A DNA stretch of 64,000 nucleotides from an uncultured Porphyromonadaceae bacterium (GCA_900538705.1 UPZG01000008.1:1-64000), one strand, 5' to 3'. Positions 1 to 8,773 are shown, counted from the first letter of the stretch. Numbers and translations: made by a program. Notes: a model not told the origin generated them from the letters alone.

Positions 1-1
1 C

Positions 2-340
2 GATACACCTCTGCCCGGCAGTATTACCGTAAAGATGAGGAATGAAGATAATGGACGAACGCTGATTTGGTTTAGCTCTTATACTTATGTCTATGTTAAT
101 GAAGCCAATAATTTTCAAGCTCGTGGTTCCGCTGGTAATTCTTGGTCAGAGGAAATAGAAATAGCGTCAGTGGGCAAAGTAAATGGTTTAGGGAGTATTA
201 CTACTATTCCCGAATCGGGTTGGATAGATGAAGCATCGGTATTTGTGGGTCATGGCTATGTGGTAAGATGGCAAAGGAATGATTGGGGCTCTGACACAGA
301 CAGTAATAAATCCGATTATTCCTATGGACTTTGTACATGA
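2..340 (+). CDS. 3' part of a lipoprotein-like gene of unknown function, frame probably broken
   Basis: The reading frame is open from the left edge, so the true start lies outside the window; the visible part is about 112 residues ending at TGA 338-340. It contains KMRNEDNG, then SVGKVNGLGSI, GWIDEASV and GHGYVVRW. From memory this pattern resembles a small Bacteroidales family of exported proteins (I believe DUF5036), but I could not search for it. Members I recall end in a YVVDxIVSTSGGIIGA-like strand. That strand is missing in this frame but is found one frame over, immediately downstream at 330-404. The simplest reading is an indel near the TTT at 330-332. Function unknown. Confidence 0.6.
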   Translation, partial: DTPLPGSITVKMRNEDNGRTLIWFSSYTYVYVNEANNFQARGSAGNSWSEEIEIASVGKVNGLGSITTIPESGWIDEASVFVGHGYVVRWQRNDWGSDTDSNKSDYSYGLCT

Positions 341-404
341 CGAGATTGTGAGTACCGGAGGTGGCATAATAGGTTACACGGTATCTTATATCGAGGGCAT
401 GTAG
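324..404 (+). other. Frame-shifted C-terminal remnant of the preceding gene
   Basis: In frame 3 the DNA after the stop at 338-340 reads DFVHDEIVSTGGGIIGYTV and ends at TAG 402-404. This matches the conserved end I remember for the family of the preceding gene. One extra T (or a two-base loss) in the CTTTG tract at 329-333 would join YSYGL to VHDEIV. Either this copy is a recent pseudogene or the base count here is wrong. Confidence 0.5.
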
Positions 405-463
405 GCGTGTTGAGTGAGAGCTGCCGCGCCCGATTGAAAGGTAGTTTTCTCGTGTTATATATT

Positions 464-504
464 GCGGGGCTGTGACAGAGCTAAATATTCGGTCGCAGCC
501 CCGT
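464..504 (+). terminator. Hairpin downstream of the broken gene
   Basis: Arms 465-476 and 492-503 pair over 12 positions with one G-U, around a 15-base loop. No T-run follows on the plus strand, so it may be only a weak terminator. Apart from this hairpin, the frame-shifted tail and a promoter box, I see nothing in 341-710. Confidence 0.4.
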
Positions 505-591
505 AATGTGTGTAGTAGAAAAGGAGTGGTGTATATGGCTGGTTGTTATTTTATTCCGTAATATTCGGGACGCGTTTTTCGCAATATTGTT

Positions 592-599
592 TATCTTTG
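592..599 (+). promoter_or_regulatory. Putative -7 box for mscL
   Basis: TATCTTTG fits the Bacteroidetes TAnnTTTG element. It implies a leader of about 105 bases before mscL. No clear -33 TTTG is present. Confidence 0.4.
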
Positions 600-710
600 T
601 TTTTACAACAGTTGTAAGCCGTGTTTTTGTTGTATTTGGTAATGGCAATGATTCTCTGTAGGGGAATGATGGCTTGTTGTACGATGTAAAAATCATCAAA
701 TTATATAGAT

Positions 711-1151
711 ATGAAAAGTACGTTTTTGTCAGATTTCAAGGCTTTTGCCCTCAAGGGTAATGTGATAGACATGGCTGTGGGTGTTGTTATAGGTGGTGCG
801 TTCGGAAAGATTGTATCATCGCTGGTTTCTGATGTAATAATGCCCCCCATAGGATTACTCGTAGGCGGTGTGAATTTTAAGGACTTGAGTGTCACACTCA
901 AGGAAGCTACCGATAGCGCAGCTGCAGTCACACTCAACTATGGTGCTTTTTTACAAACGATTATCGATTTCTTGATAATAGCTTTCTCGATATTCCTGTT
1001 GATACGCATTATGTCTAACGTTATGCGGAAAATGCAGTCGTCTAAAGAGCAAAAGCAAGAGGCTCCCGCTCCGGCTCCTCAGCCGGTAGTGAGCGATGAG
1101 GTGAAGCTGCTTACTGAGATTCGCGACTTGTTGAAGTCGGAGAAGAAATAA
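711..1151 (+). CDS. mscL: Large-conductance mechanosensitive channel
   Basis: MscL forms a pentameric inner-membrane pore that opens under high membrane tension and releases solutes during osmotic downshock. The N-terminal amphipathic segment and first helix (about 1-45, with KGNVIDMAVGVVIGGAFGKI at 15-34) and MPPIGLL at 44-50 are diagnostic. The second helix runs about 77-100. A charged linker and an Ala/Pro-rich spacer (about 118-125) precede the C-terminal bundle helix (about 128-143). Its 146 residues are normal for the family. The gene stands alone, with its own promoter and a strong hairpin after it. Confidence 0.97.
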   Translation: MKSTFLSDFKAFALKGNVIDMAVGVVIGGAFGKIVSSLVSDVIMPPIGLLVGGVNFKDLSVTLKEATDSAAAVTLNYGAFLQTIIDFLIIAFSIFLLIRIMSNVMRKMQSSKEQKQEAPAPAPQPVVSDEVKLLTEIRDLLKSEKK

Positions 1152-1172
1152 TCGTGTCGTTACGTTTTTATA

Positions 1173-1216
1173 CAGGCTGCATGGAGGTGTTGTTACGCCT
1201 TTGTGCAGCCTTTTTA
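1173..1216 (+). terminator. Rho-independent terminator of mscL
   Basis: The arms AGGCTGCA (1174-1181) and TGCAGCCT (1204-1211) pair perfectly and run into TTTTT at 1211-1215. Confidence 0.8.
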
Positions 1217-1304
1217 GTAGGTTGTCGATGCCGTGTTTGGATGCGCATGAATTAAGATGGCAGGCGGCGTTATTTACCGTTGCTATTGGAGTTATGTCAA
1301 AAAT

Positions 1305-1350
1305 AAAAAAGGCGGCTAAAAAGCCGTGAAGACTTTTTAGCCGCTCTTTT
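1305..1350 (-). terminator. Terminator of pckA (works in both directions)
   Basis: A perfect 12-base inverted repeat (1312-1323 and 1333-1344) encloses a 9-base loop. An A-run at 1305-1310 gives a U-tract to minus-strand RNA from pckA, and T-rich sequence after 1345 does the same for plus-strand RNA. Confidence 0.85.
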
Positions 1351-1369
1351 ATATGAAGCAAAAGAACTC

Positions 1370-2977
1370 TTAGAGTTGAGGACCGGCAGCAACAAGAGCC
1401 TTACCAGCTTCGTTAGTGGTAAATTTCTTGAAGTTGTTGATGAAGCGAGAAGCCAAATCTTTGGCTTTCTCATCCCATTCGCAAGCACATTTGTATGTGT
1501 CACGCGGGTCGAGGATAGCAGAATCGACACCCGGCAGTTCGGTAGGAACTGTGAATGAGAAGTAAGGTATTTGTTTTGTCGGAGCTTTCTCGATAGAACC
1601 GTTGAGGATAGCATCGATAATACCACGAGTATCGCGGATAGAGATACGTTTGCCGCTACCGTTCCAGCCTGTATTTACGAGGTAAGCCTTAGCGCCCGAT
1701 TGTTCCATTCTCTTAACCAACTCTTCGGCATATTTGGTGGGGTGCAACGAAAGGAATGCAGCACCGAAGCAAGCCGAGAAAGTAGGAGTAGGCTCGGTAA
1801 TACCACGCTCTGTTCCTGCTAATTTAGCAGTAAAGCCCGAGAGGAAGTAGTATTTGGTTTGTTCGGGTGTCAGAATTGATACGGGAGGCAACACACCGAA
1901 AGCATCGGCCGAGAGGAAGATAACACTCTTGGCAGCCGGACCTTTAGAAAGAGGTCTTACAATGTTCTTGATGTGGTAGATAGGATAAGAAACACGGGTA
2001 TTTTCGGTTACCGACTTATCGGCGAAATCGATTGTACCATCTTCGTGTACTGTAACGTTTTCCAAAAGGGCATCGCGTTTGATGGCGTTGTAGATGTCGG
2101 GCTCGTTCTCTTTGCTGAGGTTGATAACCTTGGCATAGCAACCACCTTCAAAGTTGAATACACCTTCATCGTCCCATCCGTGCTCGTCGTCGCCGATAAG
2201 CAGACGTTTCGGGTCGGTAGAAAGCGTAGTTTTGCCGGTACCAGAAAGACCGAAGAAGATAGCTGTGTTCTGGCCGTTCATATCGGTGTTGGCCGAGCAG
2301 TGCATCGAGGCGATACCACGCAACGGGAGCAGGTAGTTCATGATAGAGAACATACCTTTCTTCATCTCACCGCCGTACCATGTGTTGATGATAACTTGCT
2401 CTTTGCTGGTGAGGTTGAATACAACGGCAGTCTCGCTGTTGAGGCCAAGCTCTTTCCAGTTTTCAACTTTGGCTTTCGAAGCATTGTAAACAACGAAATC
2501 GGGTTCACCGTAGTTAGCCAATTCTTCGGCAGTAGGACGGATGAACATGTTGGTTACAAAGTGTGCTTGCCATGCAACTTCTACGATGAAACGTACTTTC
2601 AGGCGGCTGTTTTCGTTAGCACCGCAGAAAGTATCTACAACGAAAAGACGTTTGTTGGAGAGCTCTTTGATAGCAAGCTCTTTCAAAGCCTTCCAAGAAG
2701 CCTCAGAAACGGGTTTGTTATCGTTTTTGTATTCATCAGAGGTCCACCATACGGTGTTTTTCGATACTTCATCGTAAACAAAGAATTTATCTTTGGGCGA
2801 ACGGCCGGTGTAGATACCGGTCATGACATTAACAGCACCCAATTCGGTAACTTTACCTACTTCATAACCTTCGAGGCCTGCTTTTGTCTCTTCTTTGAAG
2901 AGTTGCTCATACGTGGGATTGTGCAAAACTTCGGTTGCACCGGTAATCCCGTACTTTGTTAAGTCTAATGTAGCCAT
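1370..2977 (-). CDS. pckA: Phosphoenolpyruvate carboxykinase (ATP)
   Basis: The enzyme interconverts oxaloacetate + ATP and PEP + CO2 + ADP in the cytosol. In saccharolytic Bacteroidales it is thought to run mainly in the carboxylating direction, feeding the malate-fumarate-succinate branch that ends at the fumarate reductase at 49.7-53.2 kb. Visible landmarks are TGRSPKDKF (57-65), YGGEMKKG (201-208), the P-loop GLSGTGKT (243-250) and the metal/kinase-2 segment DDEHGWDD (263-270). The length, 535 residues, is typical of the ATP type. It is a single-gene unit with its own promoter and terminator. The start ATG at 2975-2977 gives MATLDLTKYG, usual for the phylum. Confidence 0.98.
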   Translation of the reverse strand: MATLDLTKYGITGATEVLHNPTYEQLFKEETKAGLEGYEVGKVTELGAVNVMTGIYTGRSPKDKFFVYDEVSKNTVWWTSDEYKNDNKPVSEASWKALKELAIKELSNKRLFVVDTFCGANENSRLKVRFIVEVAWQAHFVTNMFIRPTAEELANYGEPDFVVYNASKAKVENWKELGLNSETAVVFNLTSKEQVIINTWYGGEMKKGMFSIMNYLLPLRGIASMHCSANTDMNGQNTAIFFGLSGTGKTTLSTDPKRLLIGDDEHGWDDEGVFNFEGGCYAKVINLSKENEPDIYNAIKRDALLENVTVHEDGTIDFADKSVTENTRVSYPIYHIKNIVRPLSKGPAAKSVIFLSADAFGVLPPVSILTPEQTKYYFLSGFTAKLAGTERGITEPTPTFSACFGAAFLSLHPTKYAEELVKRMEQSGAKAYLVNTGWNGSGKRISIRDTRGIIDAILNGSIEKAPTKQIPYFSFTVPTELPGVDSAILDPRDTYKCACEWDEKAKDLASRFINNFKKFTTNEAGKALVAAGPQL

Positions 2978-3049
2978 TGTTTTAATGTTTGACTTTGTTA
3001 TTATAAATCAGAATCTTTTTTACCAAACTGTGCCTTGTTGTAGGCACTG

Positions 3050-3057
3050 CAAAAGTA
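3050..3057 (-). promoter_or_regulatory. Putative -7 box for pckA
   Basis: On the minus strand this reads TACTTTTG. A TTTG at 3084-3081 lies 23 bases upstream, slightly longer than ideal. The leader would be about 65 bases. Confidence 0.5.
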
Positions 3058-3203
3058 ATACAAATTCCGCAAGGGGATGCCAAATTAAAGAATTTTTTCT
3101 TTAATAGATATAAAAAAAAGATGTCGACACCTCCAATGCAAAGCGTAGCTTACAAAAAGCGATGTTTCATTTTGACGGTTGCACTTTTTTCGGGTCTATT
3201 TTA

Positions 3204-3211
3204 TATCTTTG
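3204..3211 (+). promoter_or_regulatory. Putative -7 box for the flavodoxin/ferredoxin gene
   Basis: TATCTTTG, with TTG at 3179-3181, 22 bases upstream. The leader is about 25 bases. Confidence 0.55.
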
Positions 3212-3241
3212 TGTATAAGGTATAATAAAAACAGGTGAGAT

Positions 3242-4066
3242 ATGAATATAACATCATGCACAACAGTAGTGTTTTCGCCTACCGGAACAACACGGAATAT
3301 AGCTCGTGCTGTTGCCGAAGCAACGGGTTACGCGATACACCATGTCGATGTAACGTATAGTGAGGCTGCCTCTTTGGAGTGTGGGCGTAATGAGTTGCTT
3401 ATTGTGGCCGCACCTGTTTATGGAGGACAGGTGGCGCCGATAGCTTTACGGCGTATGCAGCAGTTGCAGGGCGATGGTACGCCGGCAGTTGTCATTGTGT
3501 TGTATGGCAATCGTGCTTATGAGGGCGCATTGACTCAACTTGCCGATTTCATAGCCTCCCGGGGATTTGTAATTGTAGCAGCGGGGGCTTTTGTGGGAGA
3601 GCATTCATATAGTTCGGCGCGTTATCCTATTGCAGCAGGTCGCCCCGATGATGCCGACCGGGCTATGGCTCGGGAGTGGGGGATAGCAATACGTCGTAAA
3701 CTCGATGCCGAGACAGAGCCAGTGGCTGTTGATGTGACCGGTGTACAGGAGCCGCAAAGTTCGCCACTTTCAAAACAACGTTTTGCGGAGTTTATCGTTT
3801 CGTTGCAGCAGGGCAAGGTGGCACCGCTACCGGTAGCACCAACGTCAGCACCCGACATGTGTACCCATTGCGGTCGTTGTGTAGAAGTATGTCCGGTAGG
3901 GGCTATTGCAGCTGGTGATGAGTTGAACACCGATGCTACGCTTTGCATTAAATGCTGCGCTTGTGTAAAAGGCTGTCCTGCCGGAGCCCGTAGTTTCCCT
4001 ACACCTTTTGCACCGGTTTTATCACAATGTTTCGGCGAGCGTAAGCCGCCGGTGACTATAGTGTGA
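3242..4066 (+). CDS. EFR1-type flavodoxin-ferredoxin fusion protein
   Basis: A predicted cytosolic electron carrier or oxidoreductase of 274 residues. The N-terminal half is flavodoxin-like: strand TTVVFSPTGTTRNIA (7-21) supplies the FMN phosphate loop SPTGTT, and APVYGG (57-62) fits the second flavin loop. The C-terminal part carries two 4Fe-4S motifs, C207-C210-C213-C217 and C235-C238-C241-C245, each CxxCxxCxxxC(P). This order is that of the EFR1 family. The electron donor and acceptor cannot be read from the sequence. A WYL regulator starts 6 bases downstream and is probably cotranscribed. Confidence 0.85.
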   Translation: MNITSCTTVVFSPTGTTRNIARAVAEATGYAIHHVDVTYSEAASLECGRNELLIVAAPVYGGQVAPIALRRMQQLQGDGTPAVVIVLYGNRAYEGALTQLADFIASRGFVIVAAGAFVGEHSYSSARYPIAAGRPDDADRAMAREWGIAIRRKLDAETEPVAVDVTGVQEPQSSPLSKQRFAEFIVSLQQGKVAPLPVAPTSAPDMCTHCGRCVEVCPVGAIAAGDELNTDATLCIKCCACVKGCPAGARSFPTPFAPVLSQCFGERKPPVTIV

Positions 4067-4072
4067 CGCTAT

Positions 4073-4969
4073 ATGGGACAGTCGGCATTCTATCGTTATT
4101 TGTGGTTCTTCAATACCTTGTGGCGTTACAAACGTATCACACGTGCCGAAGTAGATCGTTTGTGGCGACAGAGCGAGTGGTCGGGCGGTATGTCTATGAG
4201 TCGCCGAACATTTGCCAACTATAAAGAGAAAACCGAGGCTCTTTTTGATGTAAACATTGCGTATGATACCGCTACGTATGAGTATTACATAGAGTCAGAC
4301 GGCGCTGAGGCTACCGGCGACATGCGGCAATGGATATACGATTTGTTGTCGGTCAATCATCTGTTGCAGGGTGGAGTTTCTATTGCCTGGCGGGTATTGC
4401 CTGAGCAGATACCGTCGGGGTATGACTACCTTGAAACGCTTGTCGCTGCTATGCAGACAAGTAGAGTAGTACGGTTTTCCTACCATGCTTTTTGGAATGC
4501 CGAGGCTAAAATTGTGGAGTTGGAGTCCTATTTTGTCAAGGCTTTCCGCCGTCGTTGGTATGTAGTAGGAATGAACCGCCCAGAACAGAAAATAAAGACT
4601 TATGCACTCGATCGTATCCTCGACATCTCTATGACGACCGACGAATATCACTATCCTGCCGACTTTGATGCAGCTCGTTATTTTTACGATAGTTTTGGGG
4701 TGATGCGAGGTGATGAGGTGCCTCAAAACATTGTGTTGCAGGTTTCTCTGCGGCAAGCGCAATATTTCAGGGCTCTACCGTTGCATCATTCGCAGCAGGA
4801 GTTAGAGACGCACGACGGTTGGGTGACTTTCCGTTATAAGATGTATGTCACTTACGACCTTATACAAGAGTTACTTTCGTTGGGTCGAGAAGTGACGGTG
4901 GTGGCTCCGACTCGATTGCGTGACGAGATGGTAGCACGCTTGCAAGCCGCTCTCGACGGTTATCGGTAG
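4073..4969 (+). CDS. WYL-domain transcriptional regulator
   Basis: A predicted ligand-responsive regulator. The N-terminal 75 residues look like a winged helix (SMSRRTFANYKEKTEALF at 41-58 would be the recognition region). Residues about 120-185 form the WYL domain, with the key segment RRRWYVVGMN (159-168) followed by YALDRI. A C-terminal WCX-like region ends at 298. WYL domains in other bacteria sense nucleic acids or small ligands; nothing here shows which. It starts 6 bases after the flavodoxin/ferredoxin gene, so it may act with or on that gene. No terminator is visible after it. Confidence 0.82.
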   Translation: MGQSAFYRYLWFFNTLWRYKRITRAEVDRLWRQSEWSGGMSMSRRTFANYKEKTEALFDVNIAYDTATYEYYIESDGAEATGDMRQWIYDLLSVNHLLQGGVSIAWRVLPEQIPSGYDYLETLVAAMQTSRVVRFSYHAFWNAEAKIVELESYFVKAFRRRWYVVGMNRPEQKIKTYALDRILDISMTTDEYHYPADFDAARYFYDSFGVMRGDEVPQNIVLQVSLRQAQYFRALPLHHSQQELETHDGWVTFRYKMYVTYDLIQELLSLGREVTVVAPTRLRDEMVARLQAALDGYR

Positions 4970-5142
4970 AGATATTACAGTTTGCTCCTTATTTCAAGTA
5001 TTTTATTTGCCAGGGAGACAGTGATATTGTCGCGATGTTTCCGCTCGTTTTTATTTCTTCGATAAAGGGAAATAGAGGTTTTTGCAAGATTTGTTTTGTT
5101 CTTTTTTACTTATTCGGTAGCTTATGTTTGTAGGGCATGACG

Positions 5143-5150
5143 TATCTTTG
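5143..5150 (+). promoter_or_regulatory. Putative -7 box at the start of ligA
   Basis: TATCTTTG ends only five bases before the ATG at 5155, so transcription from it would begin at or next to the start codon. This argues against the in-frame ATG at 5137, which lies upstream of the box. Confidence 0.45.
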
Positions 5151-5154
5151 CAAT

Positions 5155-7185
5155 ATGATGGAGAATAATTTTGACCCCCAAGAAAGAATGGCCTATCTGT
5201 GTAGGATTCTCGACGAGCATAACTACAACTACTATGTGCTGAATGCTCCTACGATAGACGACCGTGAGTTTGATAGGTTGATGCACGAGTTGGAACAACT
5301 CGAAGCCCAATATCCGCAATATGCTTCACCCGACTCGCCTACACGGCATGTCGGCAGTGATATCAGTCAGGCATTTGAGCAAGTAGAGCATACCTATCCT
5401 ATGTTGTCGCTCTCGAATACCTATTCCATAGAAGAGGTTGCTGCATTTTATGAGAGAGTGCGGCATGCCCTTGGCGATATGCAATTTCATCTGGTAGGAG
5501 AACTGAAATTTGACGGGACATCAATCTCTTTGACTTATGAAAAAGGTCGGTTGATACGTGCTGTGACTCGAGGTGATGGTACACGCGGCGATGATGTGAC
5601 CCGCAACGTCCGCACCATACGTTCTATTCCTGTTGTGTTGCGAGGCAATGGATATCCCGACTTTTTTGAGATACGGGGAGAAGTGCTTATGCCCTGGAAA
5701 TCATTCGACGCGCTCAATGAGGAACGAGAACGACAAGAAGAGCCGTTGTTTGCCAATCCTCGTAATGCAGCTTCCGGTACACTTAAATTGCAAAATCCGG
5801 CCGTGGTGGCTTCTCGAGGTCTGGATGCATACTTTTATTATTTGTTGGGTGACAAGTTGCCCAGCGACGACCACTATAAAAATTTGCAACTTGCCCATCA
5901 GTGGGGGTTCAAAATAAGCGATGCCATGCGCGAACTGTATACGTTGCAAGATGTAAAAGAGTATATCGACTATTGGGATGTGGCACGGCATAGTTTGCCG
6001 GTAGCTACCGATGGCATTGTTCTGAAAGTAGCTTCGTTGGAACAGCGGCGCGAATTGGGTTATACTGCCAAATCGCCGCGCTGGGCTATCGCTTACAAAT
6101 TCCAGGCAGAAGAAGCTGTGACAGAGCTTAAGTCGATTGACTTTCAGGTAGGTCGTTCGGGTACTGTTACTCCTGTGGCCAATCTTGAGCCGGTCTTGCT
6201 TTCGGGTACTATTGTGAAGCGGGCTAGTCTTCATAATGAAGATATTATACGCTCTTTAGACTTGCACATAGGCGATATGGTGCATGTAGAGAAAGGTGGA
6301 GAGATTATACCGAAGATAACGGCTGTCGATGCCGATAAACGTCGTCCCGACAGTAAACCGGTACAATTTGTAAAAAATTGTCCCGAGTGCGGTGCCGCGT
6401 TGGTGCGGGAAGAGGGCGAGGCTGCATGGTATTGCCCCAACAGCAACCACTGTCCGCCGCAAATCAAGGGGCGTATCGAACATTTTATCAGCCGTAAGGC
6501 GATGAATATCGAAGACCTTGGCCCCGAAACTATTGCCGCTTTCTATGAACGGGGTATGGTGCGAAATGTCGCTGATTTGTATATACTTACCATCGACGAT
6601 GTAGCAGCCTTGAAATTGCAGGGGCGCAAGTGGGCATCGAATATTATACGCTCTATAGAGCGCTCCAAGAGCGTGCCTTTTGTACGTGTCTTGTATGCAT
6701 TGGGTATCAGATTTGTGGGAGAGACGGTAGCCAAACGTCTTGCAACAGCCTTCGGCTCAATGACGAAACTACGTGAGGCGACAGTCGAGGAGCTGATGGC
6801 TGTACCAGATATAGGTGAACGCATTGCGCACAGTGTGATGGAATATATGAGCGATATAGACAATCTTTTGCTCATAGAGCGACTTGCGCAATATGGCCTG
6901 TCTATGGAGGTAGAGGAAAATACTCCTGTAGAAATGCGCACAAATGTATTTGATGGTGCTGCTATTGTCATAAGCGGTACATTCAAGTACCATACACGCG
7001 ATGAGTATAAAGCCATGATAGAACAATACGGCGGTCGCAATGTAGCTTCTGTGTCGGGCGCTACCAAGTATTTGTTGGCGGGTGATAATATGGGGCCTGC
7101 CAAGTTGGAAAAGGCTACACGCCTGGGTGTAGAGATTATCTCGGAAGATGAGTTCCTTCGTAAGATAAACGGTACAAACCCTTAA
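5155..7185 (+). CDS. ligA: NAD-dependent DNA ligase
   Basis: LigA seals nicks in replication and repair, using NAD+ as the adenylate donor. In order the protein shows: the Ia domain with HNYNYYVLNAP (NMN binding); the adenylation motif ELKFDG, with the nucleotide-accepting lysine at about residue 118; the OB fold; a four-cysteine zinc finger (CPEC ... CPNSNHC); helix-hairpin-helix repeats; and a C-terminal BRCT domain from about residue 600. Start choice: ATG 5137 is in frame, but a promoter-like box lies inside it. ATG 5155 or 5158 (MENNF) also aligns better with other LigA proteins, giving 676 or 675 residues. A DUF6913-like gene follows after 12 bases. Confidence 0.97.
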   Translation: MMENNFDPQERMAYLCRILDEHNYNYYVLNAPTIDDREFDRLMHELEQLEAQYPQYASPDSPTRHVGSDISQAFEQVEHTYPMLSLSNTYSIEEVAAFYERVRHALGDMQFHLVGELKFDGTSISLTYEKGRLIRAVTRGDGTRGDDVTRNVRTIRSIPVVLRGNGYPDFFEIRGEVLMPWKSFDALNEERERQEEPLFANPRNAASGTLKLQNPAVVASRGLDAYFYYLLGDKLPSDDHYKNLQLAHQWGFKISDAMRELYTLQDVKEYIDYWDVARHSLPVATDGIVLKVASLEQRRELGYTAKSPRWAIAYKFQAEEAVTELKSIDFQVGRSGTVTPVANLEPVLLSGTIVKRASLHNEDIIRSLDLHIGDMVHVEKGGEIIPKITAVDADKRRPDSKPVQFVKNCPECGAALVREEGEAAWYCPNSNHCPPQIKGRIEHFISRKAMNIEDLGPETIAAFYERGMVRNVADLYILTIDDVAALKLQGRKWASNIIRSIERSKSVPFVRVLYALGIRFVGETVAKRLATAFGSMTKLREATVEELMAVPDIGERIAHSVMEYMSDIDNLLLIERLAQYGLSMEVEENTPVEMRTNVFDGAAIVISGTFKYHTRDEYKAMIEQYGGRNVASVSGATKYLLAGDNMGPAKLEKATRLGVEIISEDEFLRKINGTNP

Positions 7186-7197
7186 ATAATCAATGGC

Positions 7198-7746
7198 ATG
7201 ATAGATTTTATAACCCGCAGGAAAATTGCACAAGCGTGGGAGCGTAAGCGCAAAGCCGATTTTGTTGCCTATGCGCAGGCTCGTACCATTATGGTGCTTG
7301 TCGATGCAGCCGATGTACCGGCATTGCACGATATAGCTCAACAATGGGAAACCGAAGGCAAGAGTGTGATATGGGTCATACGTACGGTGGCACGTCCCTC
7401 GGTAGAGAATCCCTTACCCGGTACTACTCTCTATATATGCCGGCGTTACATGGGGTGGTTGCCTCTGCCATCGAAGAGAGATATAGAGCAATTTGATGCC
7501 TTGAAAGCCGATGTTTTGATAGACCTTGCTCCCAGAAATCCTGCAATGCAGTTTTTGGCTGCACGAAGCGATGCTCGCATGAAGATAGGAGTTGTAGATA
7601 CAATGCAACGCAATGTGCCGTACGACCTTGCCATACGTCGTAACGATAACCCCGGGGTAGTATTGCTCTTGCAAGAGATATTGTTTTATTGGAGTAAGAT
7701 AGGAGGCGATACCCCCGACGTTCCTGATGCGACCTCTGCAAAATAG
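7198..7746 (+). CDS. Conserved Bacteroidetes protein, DUF6913-like
   Basis: A 182-residue predicted cytosolic protein with no signal peptide. The pattern TIMVLVDAADV (30-40), WVIRTVARPS, ADVLIDLAP and DARMKIGVVD resembles a Bacteroidetes family I recall as DUF6913, which often sits beside dapA or ligA. The alternating strands and helices suggest a Rossmann-like fold, but no catalytic motif is recognisable. It starts 12 bases after ligA and is presumably cotranscribed with it; dapA follows from its own promoter. Function unknown. Confidence 0.65.
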   Translation: MIDFITRRKIAQAWERKRKADFVAYAQARTIMVLVDAADVPALHDIAQQWETEGKSVIWVIRTVARPSVENPLPGTTLYICRRYMGWLPLPSKRDIEQFDALKADVLIDLAPRNPAMQFLAARSDARMKIGVVDTMQRNVPYDLAIRRNDNPGVVLLLQEILFYWSKIGGDTPDVPDATSAK

Positions 7747-7818
7747 TAGTGGTATTTTTCACAGAAACTCGTGTTATATTTATTGGTACAAGCTCTATGG
7801 TATAACCAAACAGTTTTT

Positions 7819-7826
7819 TAACTTTG
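7819..7826 (+). promoter_or_regulatory. Putative -7 box for dapA
   Basis: TAACTTTG, 29 bases before the dapA ATG. No well-spaced -33 element is seen. Confidence 0.45.
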
Positions 7827-7855
7827 CAAAAGTGTAACAGCGAATAAGTATCAGT

Positions 7856-8749
7856 ATGTCAAGAATAAATCTCAGCGGAATGGGAGTGGCATTGATTACT
7901 CCCTTCAAGGAAGACGAAAGCATCGACTTTAATGCGTTGGCTCGTCTTATAGAGTATCTTATACAGAACGGAACCGATTATCTTGTCGTGTTGGGGACAA
8001 CCGCCGAGACACCAACGCTTACTGAAGAAGAGAAAGAGCAAATCAAGCAATTTGTCTTGGAGCGTACCCATGGCCGTATTCCGTTAGTATTGGGTATGGG
8101 GGGTAATAATACACGTTATGTTACACAACACCTGCAAAGCGATAATCTCAATGGTTTTGAGGCCGTTCTGTCGGTAGTTCCATATTATAACAAACCATCG
8201 CAAGAGGGTATTTACCAGCATTATAAAGCCATAGCAGCAGCATCGCCATTGCCTGTCATCTTATACAATGTGCCTGGTCGTACAGGTGTGAATATGACAG
8301 CGGAAACAACCTTGCGTTTGGCACGCGATTGTAACAATATTATAGCGGTAAAAGAGGCTTCGGGCAATATTACCCAGATGGATGATATTATCAAGAATAA
8401 GCCTGCCGAGTTTAAGGTCATATCGGGTGACGACGGTGTTACATTTCCTCTTATTACATTGGGTGCTGAAGGTGTCATATCGGTTGTAGGTAATGCTTTT
8501 CCCAAAGAGTTCAGTCGTATGGTGCGGCTTGCCCTTAATGGCGATTTCTCGCATGCTCTTGCTATTCATCACCGGTTTACCGAGCTTTTCAGTCTGCTCT
8601 TTGTCGATGGCAATCCTGCCGGCGTGAAATGCCTGCTCAATGCTATGGGATTTATAGAAAACAAGTTGCGTCTGCCACTTGTACCTACTCGCCATGTTAC
8701 CTATGAGAAAATACGCCACGTATTGCAGGAGCTACATTTTATGAGTTAG
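7856..8749 (+). CDS. dapA: 4-hydroxy-tetrahydrodipicolinate synthase
   Basis: DapA condenses pyruvate with aspartate semialdehyde, the first committed step towards diaminopimelate (cell wall) and lysine. The (beta/alpha)8 barrel landmarks are all present: GTTAETPTL (47-55), VVPYYNKPSQEG (107-118), the catalytic tyrosine in LYNVPGRTG (Y137) and the Schiff-base lysine in AVKEASGN (K166). At 297 residues it is full length. The substrate-binding GTTxE motif argues for DapA rather than another member of the aldolase superfamily. It is flanked by a probable promoter and ends 24 bases before the convergent B12 operon, with no terminator visible in that gap. Confidence 0.97.
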   Translation: MSRINLSGMGVALITPFKEDESIDFNALARLIEYLIQNGTDYLVVLGTTAETPTLTEEEKEQIKQFVLERTHGRIPLVLGMGGNNTRYVTQHLQSDNLNGFEAVLSVVPYYNKPSQEGIYQHYKAIAAASPLPVILYNVPGRTGVNMTAETTLRLARDCNNIIAVKEASGNITQMDDIIKNKPAEFKVISGDDGVTFPLITLGAEGVISVVGNAFPKEFSRMVRLALNGDFSHALAIHHRFTELFSLLFVDGNPAGVKCLLNAMGFIENKLRLPLVPTRHVTYEKIRHVLQELHFMS

Positions 8750-8773
8750 TTCGCGCGACTTTTGTGGCAAAGG

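Noticed and set aside
951..1361. 136-codon minus-strand ORF overlapping mscL
   Set aside because: It is antisense to mscL and crosses its terminator and the pckA terminator.
1973..2962. 329-codon plus-strand ORF antisense to pckA
   Set aside because: It lies wholly inside pckA, whose motifs are complete; the protein has no recognisable domain or start context.
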